Source: an uncultured Gammaproteobacteria bacterium (GTDB lineage Bacteria; Pseudomonadota; Gammaproteobacteria; Steroidobacterales; JABDMI01). From it: a stretch of 16,409 bases of DNA. Every line of letters starts with the position of its first letter. Within the stretch, counting starts at the first letter, position 1. Made by a program: the position numbers and the translations under genes. The stretch is from contig CALHVH010000010.1 of the NCBI GenBank assembly GCA_938039225.1, forward strand, positions 1 to 16,409. Reading direction: 5' to 3'. Positions 8,301-15,960 of the stretch are shown one piece after another. Below the pieces are notes generated by a model that worked only from the letters and a program-made list of their open reading frames with translations, searched no databases and had not been told where the DNA came from.

Positions 8301-9842
8301 ATGAGTCAAGCTATAAAAAATGTAGTAATAGTGGGTGGAGGTACAGCCGGTTGGCTTACTGCGTCTCTGCTTGCCGCAAGGCATGATACAAGTATCCAGG
8401 TAACTATTATAGAGTCGCCTGAAGTTTCAAGTGTTGGTGTGGGTGAAGGCACATGGCCGACTATGCGAAAAACATTAAAGCTTATTGGTCTCAGTGAAAA
8501 AGAATTTCTAACAACTTGCGATGCATCATTCAAACAGGGTTCGCGGTTTGATGGTTGGGTAACGGGAGATTCAGACGATAGTTATCAACACCCTTTCGCA
8601 TCATTAATTAATGGTGCATCCCATGATATTTACAATGTATGGAAAGAGTTTTCTTCTGACAGAACTTTTGCAGATACTGTGTGTGCACAAACCGAAGTAT
8701 GTGCTCAGGGACTTGCGCCTAAGCAAAAAAATGCTCCTGAATATGCTGCGGCCTTAAATTACGCTTATCATCTAGATGCAGTCAAACTAGCTAAATTGCT
8801 CACCTCGCATGCTACAACGAAGCTTGGAGTTCGACATATTAGTGATCATGTCATGCAAGTGATTGGTGAGAAAGATGAAGATATTTCAGCGCTAAGAACA
8901 CGTGAGCATGGAAATATTCAAGGAGACTTATTCATTGATTGCACAGGATTGAATTCACTGCTTTTAGGGAAACATTACGAAATTGGTTTTGTGGATAAGA
9001 GTGATGTCTTATTCAATGATACGGCGTTAACCGTTCAGGTTCCTTATGCCGACGATACAGTGCCAATTGCTTCCGAGACTATTTCCACTGCTCATGATAA
9101 TGGTTGGATATGGGATATTGCTTTACCTACCCGCCGTGGTATAGGTTGCGTTTACTCTTCAAGACACTGTTCAGATGAGAAGGCTAGGTCTGCTTTAGAG
9201 ACATATCTTAAAGCTAGCGGGTCGTTGTTAGAACTGGATGACCTTAGTGTGCGTAAAATCAGTTTCCCTTCTGGCTATAGAGAAAAGTTCTGGCATCGAA
9301 ACTGTATAGCTATTGGTTTATCGGCAGGCTTTTTAGAGCCATTAGAAGCCTCGGCATTAGTCTTGGTTGAGCTGTCGGCTGAATTGCTGGTTGAAAATTT
9401 TCCAAGCGATCGTTCGGTAATGGATATATTGGCTAAACGTTTTAACGAATCATTTATCTATCGTTGGGAACGGATTATTGATTTTTTAAAATTACATTAT
9501 GTTCTGAGTAAGCGTCCTCAAGCCTATTGGCAAGATCATCGCTCAGATATGAGTATACCGGAGCGATTACAGGACTTATTGGCACTTTGGAAGCAGCAGC
9601 CTCCTAGTCGTGACGACTTCTTAGCTTTAGATGAGGTGTTTCCTGCAGCAAGTTATCTTTATGTTTTATATGGCATGGGATTTGAAACCCGTCAGAAAAA
9701 CTCACTAAAGTTTTTAAATAAAGACGAAGTTATTAAACAACTTCAGATGGTGCAACAAAAAGTAAGAACCTTGACTGCTGTCATGCCAAGCAATAGAGCA
9801 CTTCTTACTAATTTAAAAAAACAGTACAATGCAGAAGCTTAA
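8301..9842 (+). CDS. Tryptophan-halogenase-family flavoprotein 1
   Basis: A 513-residue member of the FAD-dependent halogenase family (PrnA/RebH-like, Trp_halogenase). It has the FAD-binding GGGTAG at residues 12-17, followed by VGVGEGTWPT. Lys78 in ASFKQG aligns by position with the catalytic Lys79 of PrnA. The WxWxI motif is present as W269-I-W271-D-I (GWIWDIALP), and GFLEPLEAS lies at 343-351. In characterised enzymes the last segment reads EPLEST, with the Glu-Ser pair near the catalytic lysine; here Ser is replaced by Ala350. True tryptophan halogenase activity is not implied: most family members beside TBDR genes have unknown substrates. No good ribosome binding site is visible before the ATG at 8301. 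It heads a four-gene block, with the SapC gene starting 21 bp after its stop. The protein has no signal peptide and is probably cytoplasmic. Confidence 0.9.
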   Translation: MSQAIKNVVIVGGGTAGWLTASLLAARHDTSIQVTIIESPEVSSVGVGEGTWPTMRKTLKLIGLSEKEFLTTCDASFKQGSRFDGWVTGDSDDSYQHPFASLINGASHDIYNVWKEFSSDRTFADTVCAQTEVCAQGLAPKQKNAPEYAAALNYAYHLDAVKLAKLLTSHATTKLGVRHISDHVMQVIGEKDEDISALRTREHGNIQGDLFIDCTGLNSLLLGKHYEIGFVDKSDVLFNDTALTVQVPYADDTVPIASETISTAHDNGWIWDIALPTRRGIGCVYSSRHCSDEKARSALETYLKASGSLLELDDLSVRKISFPSGYREKFWHRNCIAIGLSAGFLEPLEASALVLVELSAELLVENFPSDRSVMDILAKRFNESFIYRWERIIDFLKLHYVLSKRPQAYWQDHRSDMSIPERLQDLLALWKQQPPSRDDFLALDEVFPAASYLYVLYGMGFETRQKNSLKFLNKDEVIKQLQMVQQKVRTLTAVMPSNRALLTNLKKQYNAEA

Positions 9843-9863
9843 AAACTATAAAGGCAAATACCA

Positions 9864-10580
9864 ATGACCAATCATGTAGCTCTATCGAAAGTCGAGCATA
9901 AAAATATACGTATAAAGACTGATCGTTCGGTAGAGCTTGGTGATGGTGTTATGAGTTGCATAACTGTACCTAACGAATTTCGTAATGTACAGAATCACTA
10001 CCCGATACTTTTTCAGTTGAATGCTGAACGGGATGAATTCCGCCTGATTGCATTGCTCGGTTTTACTCAAGGTGAAAATTTATTTTTAAAAAATGAAAAA
10101 TGGGATGCACGTTATAAACCTTTAGCTATTGAAGTGCAGCCATTTTTAATTGGAAAATCTAGTAAAGACAGTTCTGAGCATAGTGTCCACATTGACCTCG
10201 ATAGCCCGAAAGTGGATATGGATGATGGGATTCGTGTTTTTGATAATGATGGTAAACCAACAGAGTACTTAGAATCTATCCAAGCTAAATTAGGTGCGTT
10301 ACATGATGGTTACCAGAATTCTCCAGATTATATTAAGTGTTTACAGAAATATGATCTTATTGAGTCTTTGGTCATGGAAATTGAGTTGATCGATGGATCA
10401 GTCAATAGATTAGTGGGATTCCACACGATTAACGAAGATAAACTTAACAAGCTCGACAGTCATGGATTAACTGAGATGAGTCAAAATGGATATCTGTTAC
10501 CAACCTTTATGATTCTTGCTTCTATGTCTAATATTGTTAGCTTGGTTGATCGTAAAAACGCATTAGTTTCGCAAGGTTAG
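9864..10580 (+). CDS. SapC-family protein
   Basis: A 238-residue protein recognised as SapC-like from its overall pattern: MTNHVALSKVEHKNIRI, then YPILFQLNAERDEFRLIALLGF, ENLFL, YKPLAIEVQPF and DDGIRVFDNDGKPTEYL. The family name comes from a Campylobacter S-layer locus, but members beside TBDR and halogenase genes have no established function. There is no signal peptide or membrane segment. AAAGG about 9 bases before the ATG is a good ribosome binding site. The gene lies between halogenase 1 (21-bp gap) and the cupin-like gene (5-bp gap), consistent with one transcript. Confidence 0.88.
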   Translation: MTNHVALSKVEHKNIRIKTDRSVELGDGVMSCITVPNEFRNVQNHYPILFQLNAERDEFRLIALLGFTQGENLFLKNEKWDARYKPLAIEVQPFLIGKSSKDSSEHSVHIDLDSPKVDMDDGIRVFDNDGKPTEYLESIQAKLGALHDGYQNSPDYIKCLQKYDLIESLVMEIELIDGSVNRLVGFHTINEDKLNKLDSHGLTEMSQNGYLLPTFMILASMSNIVSLVDRKNALVSQG

Positions 10581-10585
10581 AAGGG

Positions 10586-11614
10586 ATGCTTGATAACGCC
10601 GTTGACATATTCAGTAAAATGACCCGAATACCTGAAGTCGTATTAGGTGAAGACGGTACTCTAGATGAACATTTTGCTAGTAATCTGCCCTTTGTCGTAC
10701 GTGGTTTAATTAAGGATTGGCCTTTAGTAAAAGCTGGTTTGAAGTCTGGCCACGCAGCAAGAGAGTATTTGCTTGAGCATCACCAAGATCGGCCATTTGT
10801 TATTTCCATCGGACCAGAAACGGCTGGCGGAAGACTTTTTTATAATGATGATATGACAATGAATACTCAGACGGGACGTTCAAAACTTCCAGAAATTTTT
10901 GAACGTATGGGTAAATTGGAAAATGATACTGAACAGCCAATTATGTATCTGGCCTCTGTCGGTATGAAAAACTTTTTTAGTGGCTTGAGTGAGGCCAACA
11001 ATATTAATTTGGGTGATAGAAATCCGCTTGAAAGCATCTGGATTGGGTTGCGAACACGAATCGCAGCTCATAATGATTTTCCAGATAATTTGGCATGTGT
11101 TGCAGTAGGTAAGCGACGCTTTACTTTATTTCCACCTAAGCAATTTCCAAATCTCTACCTTGGTCCAGTTGACAATACGCCGGCAGGACGTGCAGTGAGT
11201 ATGGTCGATTTTTATAAACCGGATTTTGATAAGTTTCCAAAGTTTTCTGAGGCGCTCAAGCATGCTCAGTTTGGAGAATTATTGCCGGGTGATGCAATAT
11301 TTATTCCCAGTATGTGGTGGCATCATGTTGAGGGGCTTGATCCGTTTAATGTCTTAGTGAATTATTGGTGGCGCGAAACACCGCGTTACCTAGGTCAGCC
11401 GCAAAACGCATTAAACCATGCCATGTTGGCCATTCGTGATTTGCCAGATCATGAAAAAAAGGTGTGGCGCGACTTATTTGACTATTACGTATTTAATAAT
11501 ACTGAAGATGTTACGGCCCATATTCCTGAATTTGGACGAGGTATCTTAGAGTCTATGACGCCTGAGAATGCCAGCAAAATAAGAACTTTCCTTTTACGAG
11601 CATTAAACCAATGA
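10586..11614 (+). CDS. Cupin-8/JmjC-like Fe(II)/2-oxoglutarate-type protein
   Basis: A 342-residue cupin-like protein related to JmjC and FIH-type hydroxylases. The N-terminal PFVVRGLIKDWP is typical of the group. The metal site can be traced as His162-x-Asp164 (AAHNDFPDN) and His246 in WWHHVEGL. Between them lie GKRRFTLFPPKQFPNLYLGP and PGDAIFIPS, as expected for the double-stranded beta-helix. An iron- and 2-oxoglutarate-dependent oxygenase is therefore likely, but the substrate is unknown. The SapC stop lies 5 bp before the ATG, and AAGG (10573-10576) inside the end of the SapC gene is the probable ribosome binding site. The stop overlaps the ATG of the next gene (ATGA, 11611-11614), which indicates translational coupling with halogenase 2. 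Confidence 0.88.
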   Translation: MLDNAVDIFSKMTRIPEVVLGEDGTLDEHFASNLPFVVRGLIKDWPLVKAGLKSGHAAREYLLEHHQDRPFVISIGPETAGGRLFYNDDMTMNTQTGRSKLPEIFERMGKLENDTEQPIMYLASVGMKNFFSGLSEANNINLGDRNPLESIWIGLRTRIAAHNDFPDNLACVAVGKRRFTLFPPKQFPNLYLGPVDNTPAGRAVSMVDFYKPDFDKFPKFSEALKHAQFGELLPGDAIFIPSMWWHHVEGLDPFNVLVNYWWRETPRYLGQPQNALNHAMLAIRDLPDHEKKVWRDLFDYYVFNNTEDVTAHIPEFGRGILESMTPENASKIRTFLLRALNQ

Positions 11615-13149
11615 AACCAGAAGACAAAAAATTACCTGAACACAAATTAAAGCGAATTGTTATTGCCGGTGGTGGCACCGCTGGGTGGATGGCTGCTGCG
11701 GCTATATCAAAAGCACTGGGACATGTAGTTGATGTAACGTTAGTAGAGTCAGATGCAATTAACACCGTGGGCGTAGGTGAGGCTACTATTCCTCCACTTC
11801 TATTATTTAACCGTTTGTTAGGTGTCAATGAAGCAGAGTTTATGCGGGCTACAAAGGCCACTTTTAAACTAGGAATTAATTTTGAAAACTGGAAGGATAT
11901 TGGAGAAGATTATTTCCATTCTTTTGGAACTACAGGCAAAGATCATTGGACCAGTGGCTTTCAACACTTTTGGCTTAAGGGTATTGCAAATGGTCAAGCG
12001 AAGCCCTATGCAGATTATTGTCTCGAACTGCAGGCCGCTCTACAAGGTAAGTTTGCCCATTTACCAAATCAAGGATTGAATTATGCATATCATCTTGATT
12101 CAAGTGAATACGCAAAATTTTTAAGAAAATTTGCTGAAAAACATGGGGTAAAACGTTTTGAAGGTAAGATTACAGATGTAAATCTGAATACTCAGTCAGG
12201 TGATATTACTTCACTAACTTTAGAGTCTGGAGCTGTTATTGGTGGAGACTTTTTTCTAGATTGTACAGGTTTCCGGGCATTGTTGATTGGTAAGGCTTTG
12301 GGAACTGAGTATGAAGACTGGTCACATTACTTACCTTGTGATAGTGCCGTTGCTGTTCAGACAAAATCTGTCGGTCCTGCCCTACCATATACGCGAGCCA
12401 TTGCTCATGATGCTGGTTGGCAGTGGAGAATTCCATTACAGCACAGAACCGGAAACGGACTAGTGTACTGCAGTAAATATTTAGATAAAGAGTCAGCTGA
12501 AACGCGTTTGCTTAGTAATATTGAAGGCGAAACAATTACCAAGCCTTTACATATTAAATTTAAAACCGGAGCAAGGAAAAAGCAATGGGTAAAAAATTGT
12601 ATAGCTCTTGGTTTATCTAGCGGCTTTATGGAGCCTCTGGAATCAACCAGTATTCACCTTATACAACGCTCAATTATTCGTTTTTTACGAATGTTGCCAG
12701 TTGCTGAAGTAAGTCAAAGTGATGTTGATGAGTTTAATTCACAAACTGCAATGGATATGGACCAAATACGCGATTTTCTTATTTTGCATTATGTAGTTAC
12801 AAACCGTAATGATAGTGATTTTTGGAACCATCTCCGTACCATGGATATTCCCGATTCTTTAAAACATAAAGTTGAATTGTTTAAAGAAACGGGTAGGGTC
12901 TTTCGAAAAGATGGCGAACTGTTTGCTGAGAATTCATGGGTCCAGGTAATGCTTGGTCAAGGACTTGTGCCTGATTCATATCATCCAATAGTTAATAAAA
13001 TGTCAGATGATGAGTACGGGCGATTTATGGAAAGTATCAGAACTGGAATTGTTAAAACGGTCAATGAATTGCCTAATCATAATGATTATGTTCGACAATT
13101 TTGTGGGGCCAAACAAAGTGCAGTCCATAATCCATATTCAAATGCTTAG
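11611..13149 (+). CDS. Tryptophan-halogenase-family flavoprotein 2
   Basis: A 512-residue second member of the FAD-dependent halogenase family. It has GGGTAG at 20-25, VGVGEATIPP, Lys86 in ATFKLG (equivalent to the catalytic lysine of PrnA), W270-Q-W272-R-I-P275 (complete WxWxIP motif) and EPLEST at 341-346 with the canonical Glu-Ser pair. All recognised catalytic signatures are therefore present, unlike halogenase 1, whose motifs deviate in two places. The two proteins align in the same order of motifs but differ along most of their length, so they are old paralogues rather than a recent duplication. The start codon overlaps the stop of the cupin-like gene. No flavin reductase gene, needed by such halogenases to supply FADH2, is nearby, so a general cellular reductase would have to serve. 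Confidence 0.92.
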   Translation: MKPEDKKLPEHKLKRIVIAGGGTAGWMAAAAISKALGHVVDVTLVESDAINTVGVGEATIPPLLLFNRLLGVNEAEFMRATKATFKLGINFENWKDIGEDYFHSFGTTGKDHWTSGFQHFWLKGIANGQAKPYADYCLELQAALQGKFAHLPNQGLNYAYHLDSSEYAKFLRKFAEKHGVKRFEGKITDVNLNTQSGDITSLTLESGAVIGGDFFLDCTGFRALLIGKALGTEYEDWSHYLPCDSAVAVQTKSVGPALPYTRAIAHDAGWQWRIPLQHRTGNGLVYCSKYLDKESAETRLLSNIEGETITKPLHIKFKTGARKKQWVKNCIALGLSSGFMEPLESTSIHLIQRSIIRFLRMLPVAEVSQSDVDEFNSQTAMDMDQIRDFLILHYVVTNRNDSDFWNHLRTMDIPDSLKHKVELFKETGRVFRKDGELFAENSWVQVMLGQGLVPDSYHPIVNKMSDDEYGRFMESIRTGIVKTVNELPNHNDYVRQFCGAKQSAVHNPYSNA

Positions 13150-13223
13150 TTAAATCAATTCTCGTTTGTTTAGTAGTGGGCAGATAAATGATACCGCTAC
13201 AAGATTAAAGTATTTATTATTTT

Positions 13224-13237
13224 TGACAGCCATGTCA
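13224..13237. promoter_or_regulatory. Dyad TGACA-N4-TGTCA before the GH16 gene
   Basis: TGACAGCCATGTCA has perfect 5-bp arms and lies 13 bases before the GH16 start, partly against its ribosome binding site. The size and symmetry would suit an operator for the LacI-type protein, where binding would block transcription or initiation. No second identical copy was found elsewhere in the window, so the assignment is tentative. A TTGACA hexamer overlaps it (13223-13228), but no -10 fits before the start codon. Confidence 0.3.
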
Positions 13238-13250
13238 TCAAGGAAAAACT

Positions 13251-14216
13251 ATGGAATCGTATTCTTTTAATGCCAAGAAACCATTATTTTTTGTTTTAAT
13301 TTCGTCGCTTGCACTGATAACCGCATGCGGCGGTGGTGGAGGTGACAGTATAACTGAAGTGCCAACACCTCCACCGATAGTGGTAAGCCCACCACCAGTT
13401 GCCCAGCCAATAAATATTAATATAACAAACCCGGTTTTAAAAATTTTCGACAATACGCCGGTAAGTGACAGAAATAATATGAGTATGGTATGGAGTGAAG
13501 AATTCGATGAAACTCAATTAGATCCTGAAACGTGGTTTTTTGAGAGTGGTGATGGGTCTCAATATGGTTTAGACGGTTGGGGTAATAATGAGTTGCAATG
13601 GTATCTAGAAGACAGTGCTACGATTGATAATGGCGTATTAGTGATTAGTGCCGCCCAAGAAATGAGTAATAACAGAAACTATACATCTGCACGTTTACAT
13701 ACTCGAGATAGAGTGGCTGTACGATATGGTCGTATTGAGGCAAGAATGAAACTACCGCTTGGTCAAGGAATATGGCCGGCGTTTTGGTTAATGCCACAGA
13801 GTGATACGTATGGAACGTGGGCGGCTTCTGGTGAACTCGATATCATGGAAGCAATAAATCTTGGTGTGGATGATGAATACAAAATTCATGGAACGATTCA
13901 TCATGGTGCAATGTGGCCGAATAACACTTCATCAACGGGTGTTACCGATGTAACTCGTGACAGTGTTTTAGAATTTCATAATTATGCAGTCGAATGGGAT
14001 ATCAATGAAATTCGCTGGTATATAGATGATACTTTATATGCCACACAAACGAATTGGTCAACAATAAATGCCCCTTTTCCTGCACCATTTGATGAGCCTT
14101 TTTATATTATTTTAAACTTGGCTGTAGGTGGTAACTGGCCAGGGTCACCCAATTCAACCACTGTATTTCCACAAACCTTGGAAGTGGATTATATTCGAGT
14201 TTATGAAGGGCGATAG
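13251..14216 (+). CDS. GH16 laminarinase-like endo-beta-1,3-glucanase lipoprotein
   Basis: A 321-residue glycoside hydrolase family 16 enzyme. The N-terminus is a lipoprotein signal with lipobox ITAC (Cys26), followed by CGGGGG and a proline-rich spacer (about 38-53) that would hold the enzyme off the membrane. The catalytic domain (about 75-320) contains GRIEARMKLPLGQGIWPAFW and the active-site motif E195-L-D197-I-M-E200. Glu195 is the nucleophile, Glu200 the acid/base and Asp197 the helper residue of the family. The one-residue insertion in ExDxxE is the form found in laminarinase-type members. The C-terminus VDYIRVYEGR is also typical. AAGGA about 6-10 bases before the ATG is a good ribosome binding site. 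Gly at +2 after the cysteine favours outer-membrane placement. It probably supplies oligosaccharides to the receptor encoded at 5147-8164. It follows halogenase 2 by 101 bp with no evident terminator between them. Confidence 0.94.
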   Translation: MESYSFNAKKPLFFVLISSLALITACGGGGGDSITEVPTPPPIVVSPPPVAQPININITNPVLKIFDNTPVSDRNNMSMVWSEEFDETQLDPETWFFESGDGSQYGLDGWGNNELQWYLEDSATIDNGVLVISAAQEMSNNRNYTSARLHTRDRVAVRYGRIEARMKLPLGQGIWPAFWLMPQSDTYGTWAASGELDIMEAINLGVDDEYKIHGTIHHGAMWPNNTSSTGVTDVTRDSVLEFHNYAVEWDINEIRWYIDDTLYATQTNWSTINAPFPAPFDEPFYIILNLAVGGNWPGSPNSTTVFPQTLEVDYIRVYEGR

Positions 14217-14435
14217 AATAATACGGTTTTTTATGAACACTGCTAACTCATATTAAGATTCTTTGTCATTACTGTATTCTTAAATGGCTGTAGGATTTTT
14301 CTTACAAAGTGATTGGCTTACACTTTACCTTTTCCTGCTTTAAAATGTCTGATTGAGTTATATCTAAAGTTTCCCGATGACTATTTTATTCTAGTTTGCG
14401 TTATACACGCTAACACCAACTTCACGGAGTCTCTC
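14217..14435 (+). promoter_or_regulatory. Intergenic region with subtilase ribosome binding site
   Basis: These 219 bases lie between the GH16 gene and the subtilase gene. GGAG at 14426-14429, six bases before the ATG at 14436, is a strong ribosome binding site and decides the subtilase start. The frame is open upstream to a TTG at 14313, but that stretch has no ribosome binding site, and its translation is unlike the lysine-rich tail that follows. An AT-rich stretch around 14313-14346 may hold the promoter, although spacing between the best hexamers is poor. No clear terminator hairpin was seen after the GH16 gene. Confidence 0.5.
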
Positions 14436-15950
14436 ATGAGAAAGAAGAAAGTTAAGAAAAAGATCACTGCAAAATCTAAAGCTAAGTCAGTAAGCAAGAA
14501 AAAATCGACTAGAAAGAAAACTGCAAGTAAGAAAACAGCCTCAAAGAAAAAAACCTACGCTAAGTCTGGTGCAAAAAAGAAAAAATCTTCAAGCAAAAAG
14601 AAAGCAAAGGCTAAGTCTGTCTCTAAAAAGTCTGCCACCAAAAAGAAAAGTACACGTGGAATAAAGAGACTGGCTCTTACGCCAGGTGAGGCCAGCCCAA
14701 AACGTTATATTGTCTGTCTCAACGATAATAGTAAAGCTTCTCTAACCAAAGCACAAAATGCCATGAGTGTGCAATTAACTTCTTCTGAAGAACTGTGTTC
14801 TACCGTTAGAGCGCATGACATTATGAGTTCTGGCAATGGCATTCATTTTAAAAATTTAGGTATTGCCGTTGTTGATTATATTGAAGCTGAGCAACTGCAA
14901 AAAGCCACCCAAGCGAGTAGTAACCCTATTGTTTATTGGGAAGCGGAAAGAGAGTTTTTTCCTGCTAATGCTATTAGTAAAATCCAAGATATAAAGGTTA
15001 TTCTTGCTTACTTAACTGAGCAAGTTGATGTGTTAGAAGGAATGATACTCAACCAAGATACACCGCCCGTAACTACTGTGGATTACACTTGGGGCTTGAA
15101 CGCCATTGGCATGGAGTTGACCCAGTTTACAGGTAAAGGGGTTAATCTTTGTGTCTTAGATACTGGTTTCTATGCGGCTCATCCAGACTTTGCAGGGCGA
15201 ATTATTGAGGGTAAGTCTTTCATTAATGGACAAGAATGGGATTTAGATGGCAACGGGCATGGTACTCATTGTGCCGGAACGGCTGGGGGAGGTTTTTCAT
15301 TAGACGACGGTAAACGCTATGGCGTGGCAAATGAAGCTAATCTATTTATTGGTAAAGTATTGGCTGATTCGGGTAGTGGCAGTACCAGTGGAATTGTTGA
15401 CGCCATTGATTGGGCCATTGAAAAACAATGCCAAGTGGTTTCTATGTCCTTAGGCTCAAGAGTGGGTGTAGGGTCTCGACCGTCACCAATTTTTGAACAA
15501 GTAGGACGAAAAGCCTTAGAACAAAACACTTTACTGATCGCTGCGGCAGGTAATGACAGCAACCGTCGTCGTCGTAGTCCAAGACCGGTAAGCCAACCGG
15601 CAAATTCAGAATCTATTATGGCGGTAGCCGCTTTGAATGAGGACTTAAGCGTTGCGAATTTTTCTAATGGAGGCATAAATGCCGATACCGGAGGAAGTAT
15701 TGATATTGCTGGGCCAGGGGTTGATGTGTTTAGCTCGTATTCGCAAAATGCTAGAAACGGCGGTTTATACAATAACCTCTCTGGTACCAGTATGGCTACT
15801 CCACACGTTGCTGGAATAGCCGCTTTAATTGCTGAGGCCTTTCCTGGAATTTCTGCAGCTGAGTTATGGTTGAAATTAGAAAGACGGGCACAGGTTCTTG
15901 AAGGCCAGCTAATACGAGATGTAGGTCGAGGTCTAGCTCGAGTAGAGTAA
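14436..15950 (+). CDS. Subtilisin-like S8 protease with lysine-rich N-terminal tail
   Basis: A 504-residue subtilase. The catalytic domain starts near 215 and shows Asp242 (VLDTGF), His275 (GHGTHCAGT), the oxyanion Asn373 (AAGND) and Ser452 (SGTSMATPH), all in canonical order. Before it, residues 88-175 look like an inhibitor-I9-type propeptide (RYIVCLND at the start, VYWEAEREFF at the end), followed by a helical linker. The first 75 residues are extraordinary: about 35 are lysine, mixed with Ser, Ala, Thr and Arg, similar in composition to histone H1 tails. No signal peptide or membrane segment is present, so the enzyme may work in the cytoplasm, possibly bound to DNA, RNA or another anion (inference). 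The tail might instead serve export or surface binding. GGAG six bases before the ATG supports this start. The next gene, 10 bp downstream, encodes a protein similar to the propeptide. Confidence 0.92.
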   Translation: MRKKKVKKKITAKSKAKSVSKKKSTRKKTASKKTASKKKTYAKSGAKKKKSSSKKKAKAKSVSKKSATKKKSTRGIKRLALTPGEASPKRYIVCLNDNSKASLTKAQNAMSVQLTSSEELCSTVRAHDIMSSGNGIHFKNLGIAVVDYIEAEQLQKATQASSNPIVYWEAEREFFPANAISKIQDIKVILAYLTEQVDVLEGMILNQDTPPVTTVDYTWGLNAIGMELTQFTGKGVNLCVLDTGFYAAHPDFAGRIIEGKSFINGQEWDLDGNGHGTHCAGTAGGGFSLDDGKRYGVANEANLFIGKVLADSGSGSTSGIVDAIDWAIEKQCQVVSMSLGSRVGVGSRPSPIFEQVGRKALEQNTLLIAAAGNDSNRRRRSPRPVSQPANSESIMAVAALNEDLSVANFSNGGINADTGGSIDIAGPGVDVFSSYSQNARNGGLYNNLSGTSMATPHVAGIAALIAEAFPGISAAELWLKLERRAQVLEGQLIRDVGRGLARVE

Positions 15951-15960
15951 AATATTTTTA

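Noticed and set aside
11553..11861. 102-codon minus-strand open frame
   Set aside because: Antisense to the end of the cupin-like gene and the start of halogenase 2; low-complexity Ser/Thr/Pro-rich translation and no ribosome binding site seen.
13223..13228. Perfect TTGACA -35 hexamer before the GH16 gene
   Set aside because: A -10 at 17 bp would fall on the start codon, so transcription would begin inside the gene.
13238..13453. 71-codon minus-strand frame with glycine-rich, hydrophobic translation
   Set aside because: It is the reverse of the GH16 signal peptide and proline-rich linker, which produces a false membrane-protein look.
14313..14435. Subtilase N-terminal extension from TTG at 14313
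   Set aside because: No ribosome binding site and no signal peptide pattern; GGAG six bases before the ATG at 14436 is much stronger.
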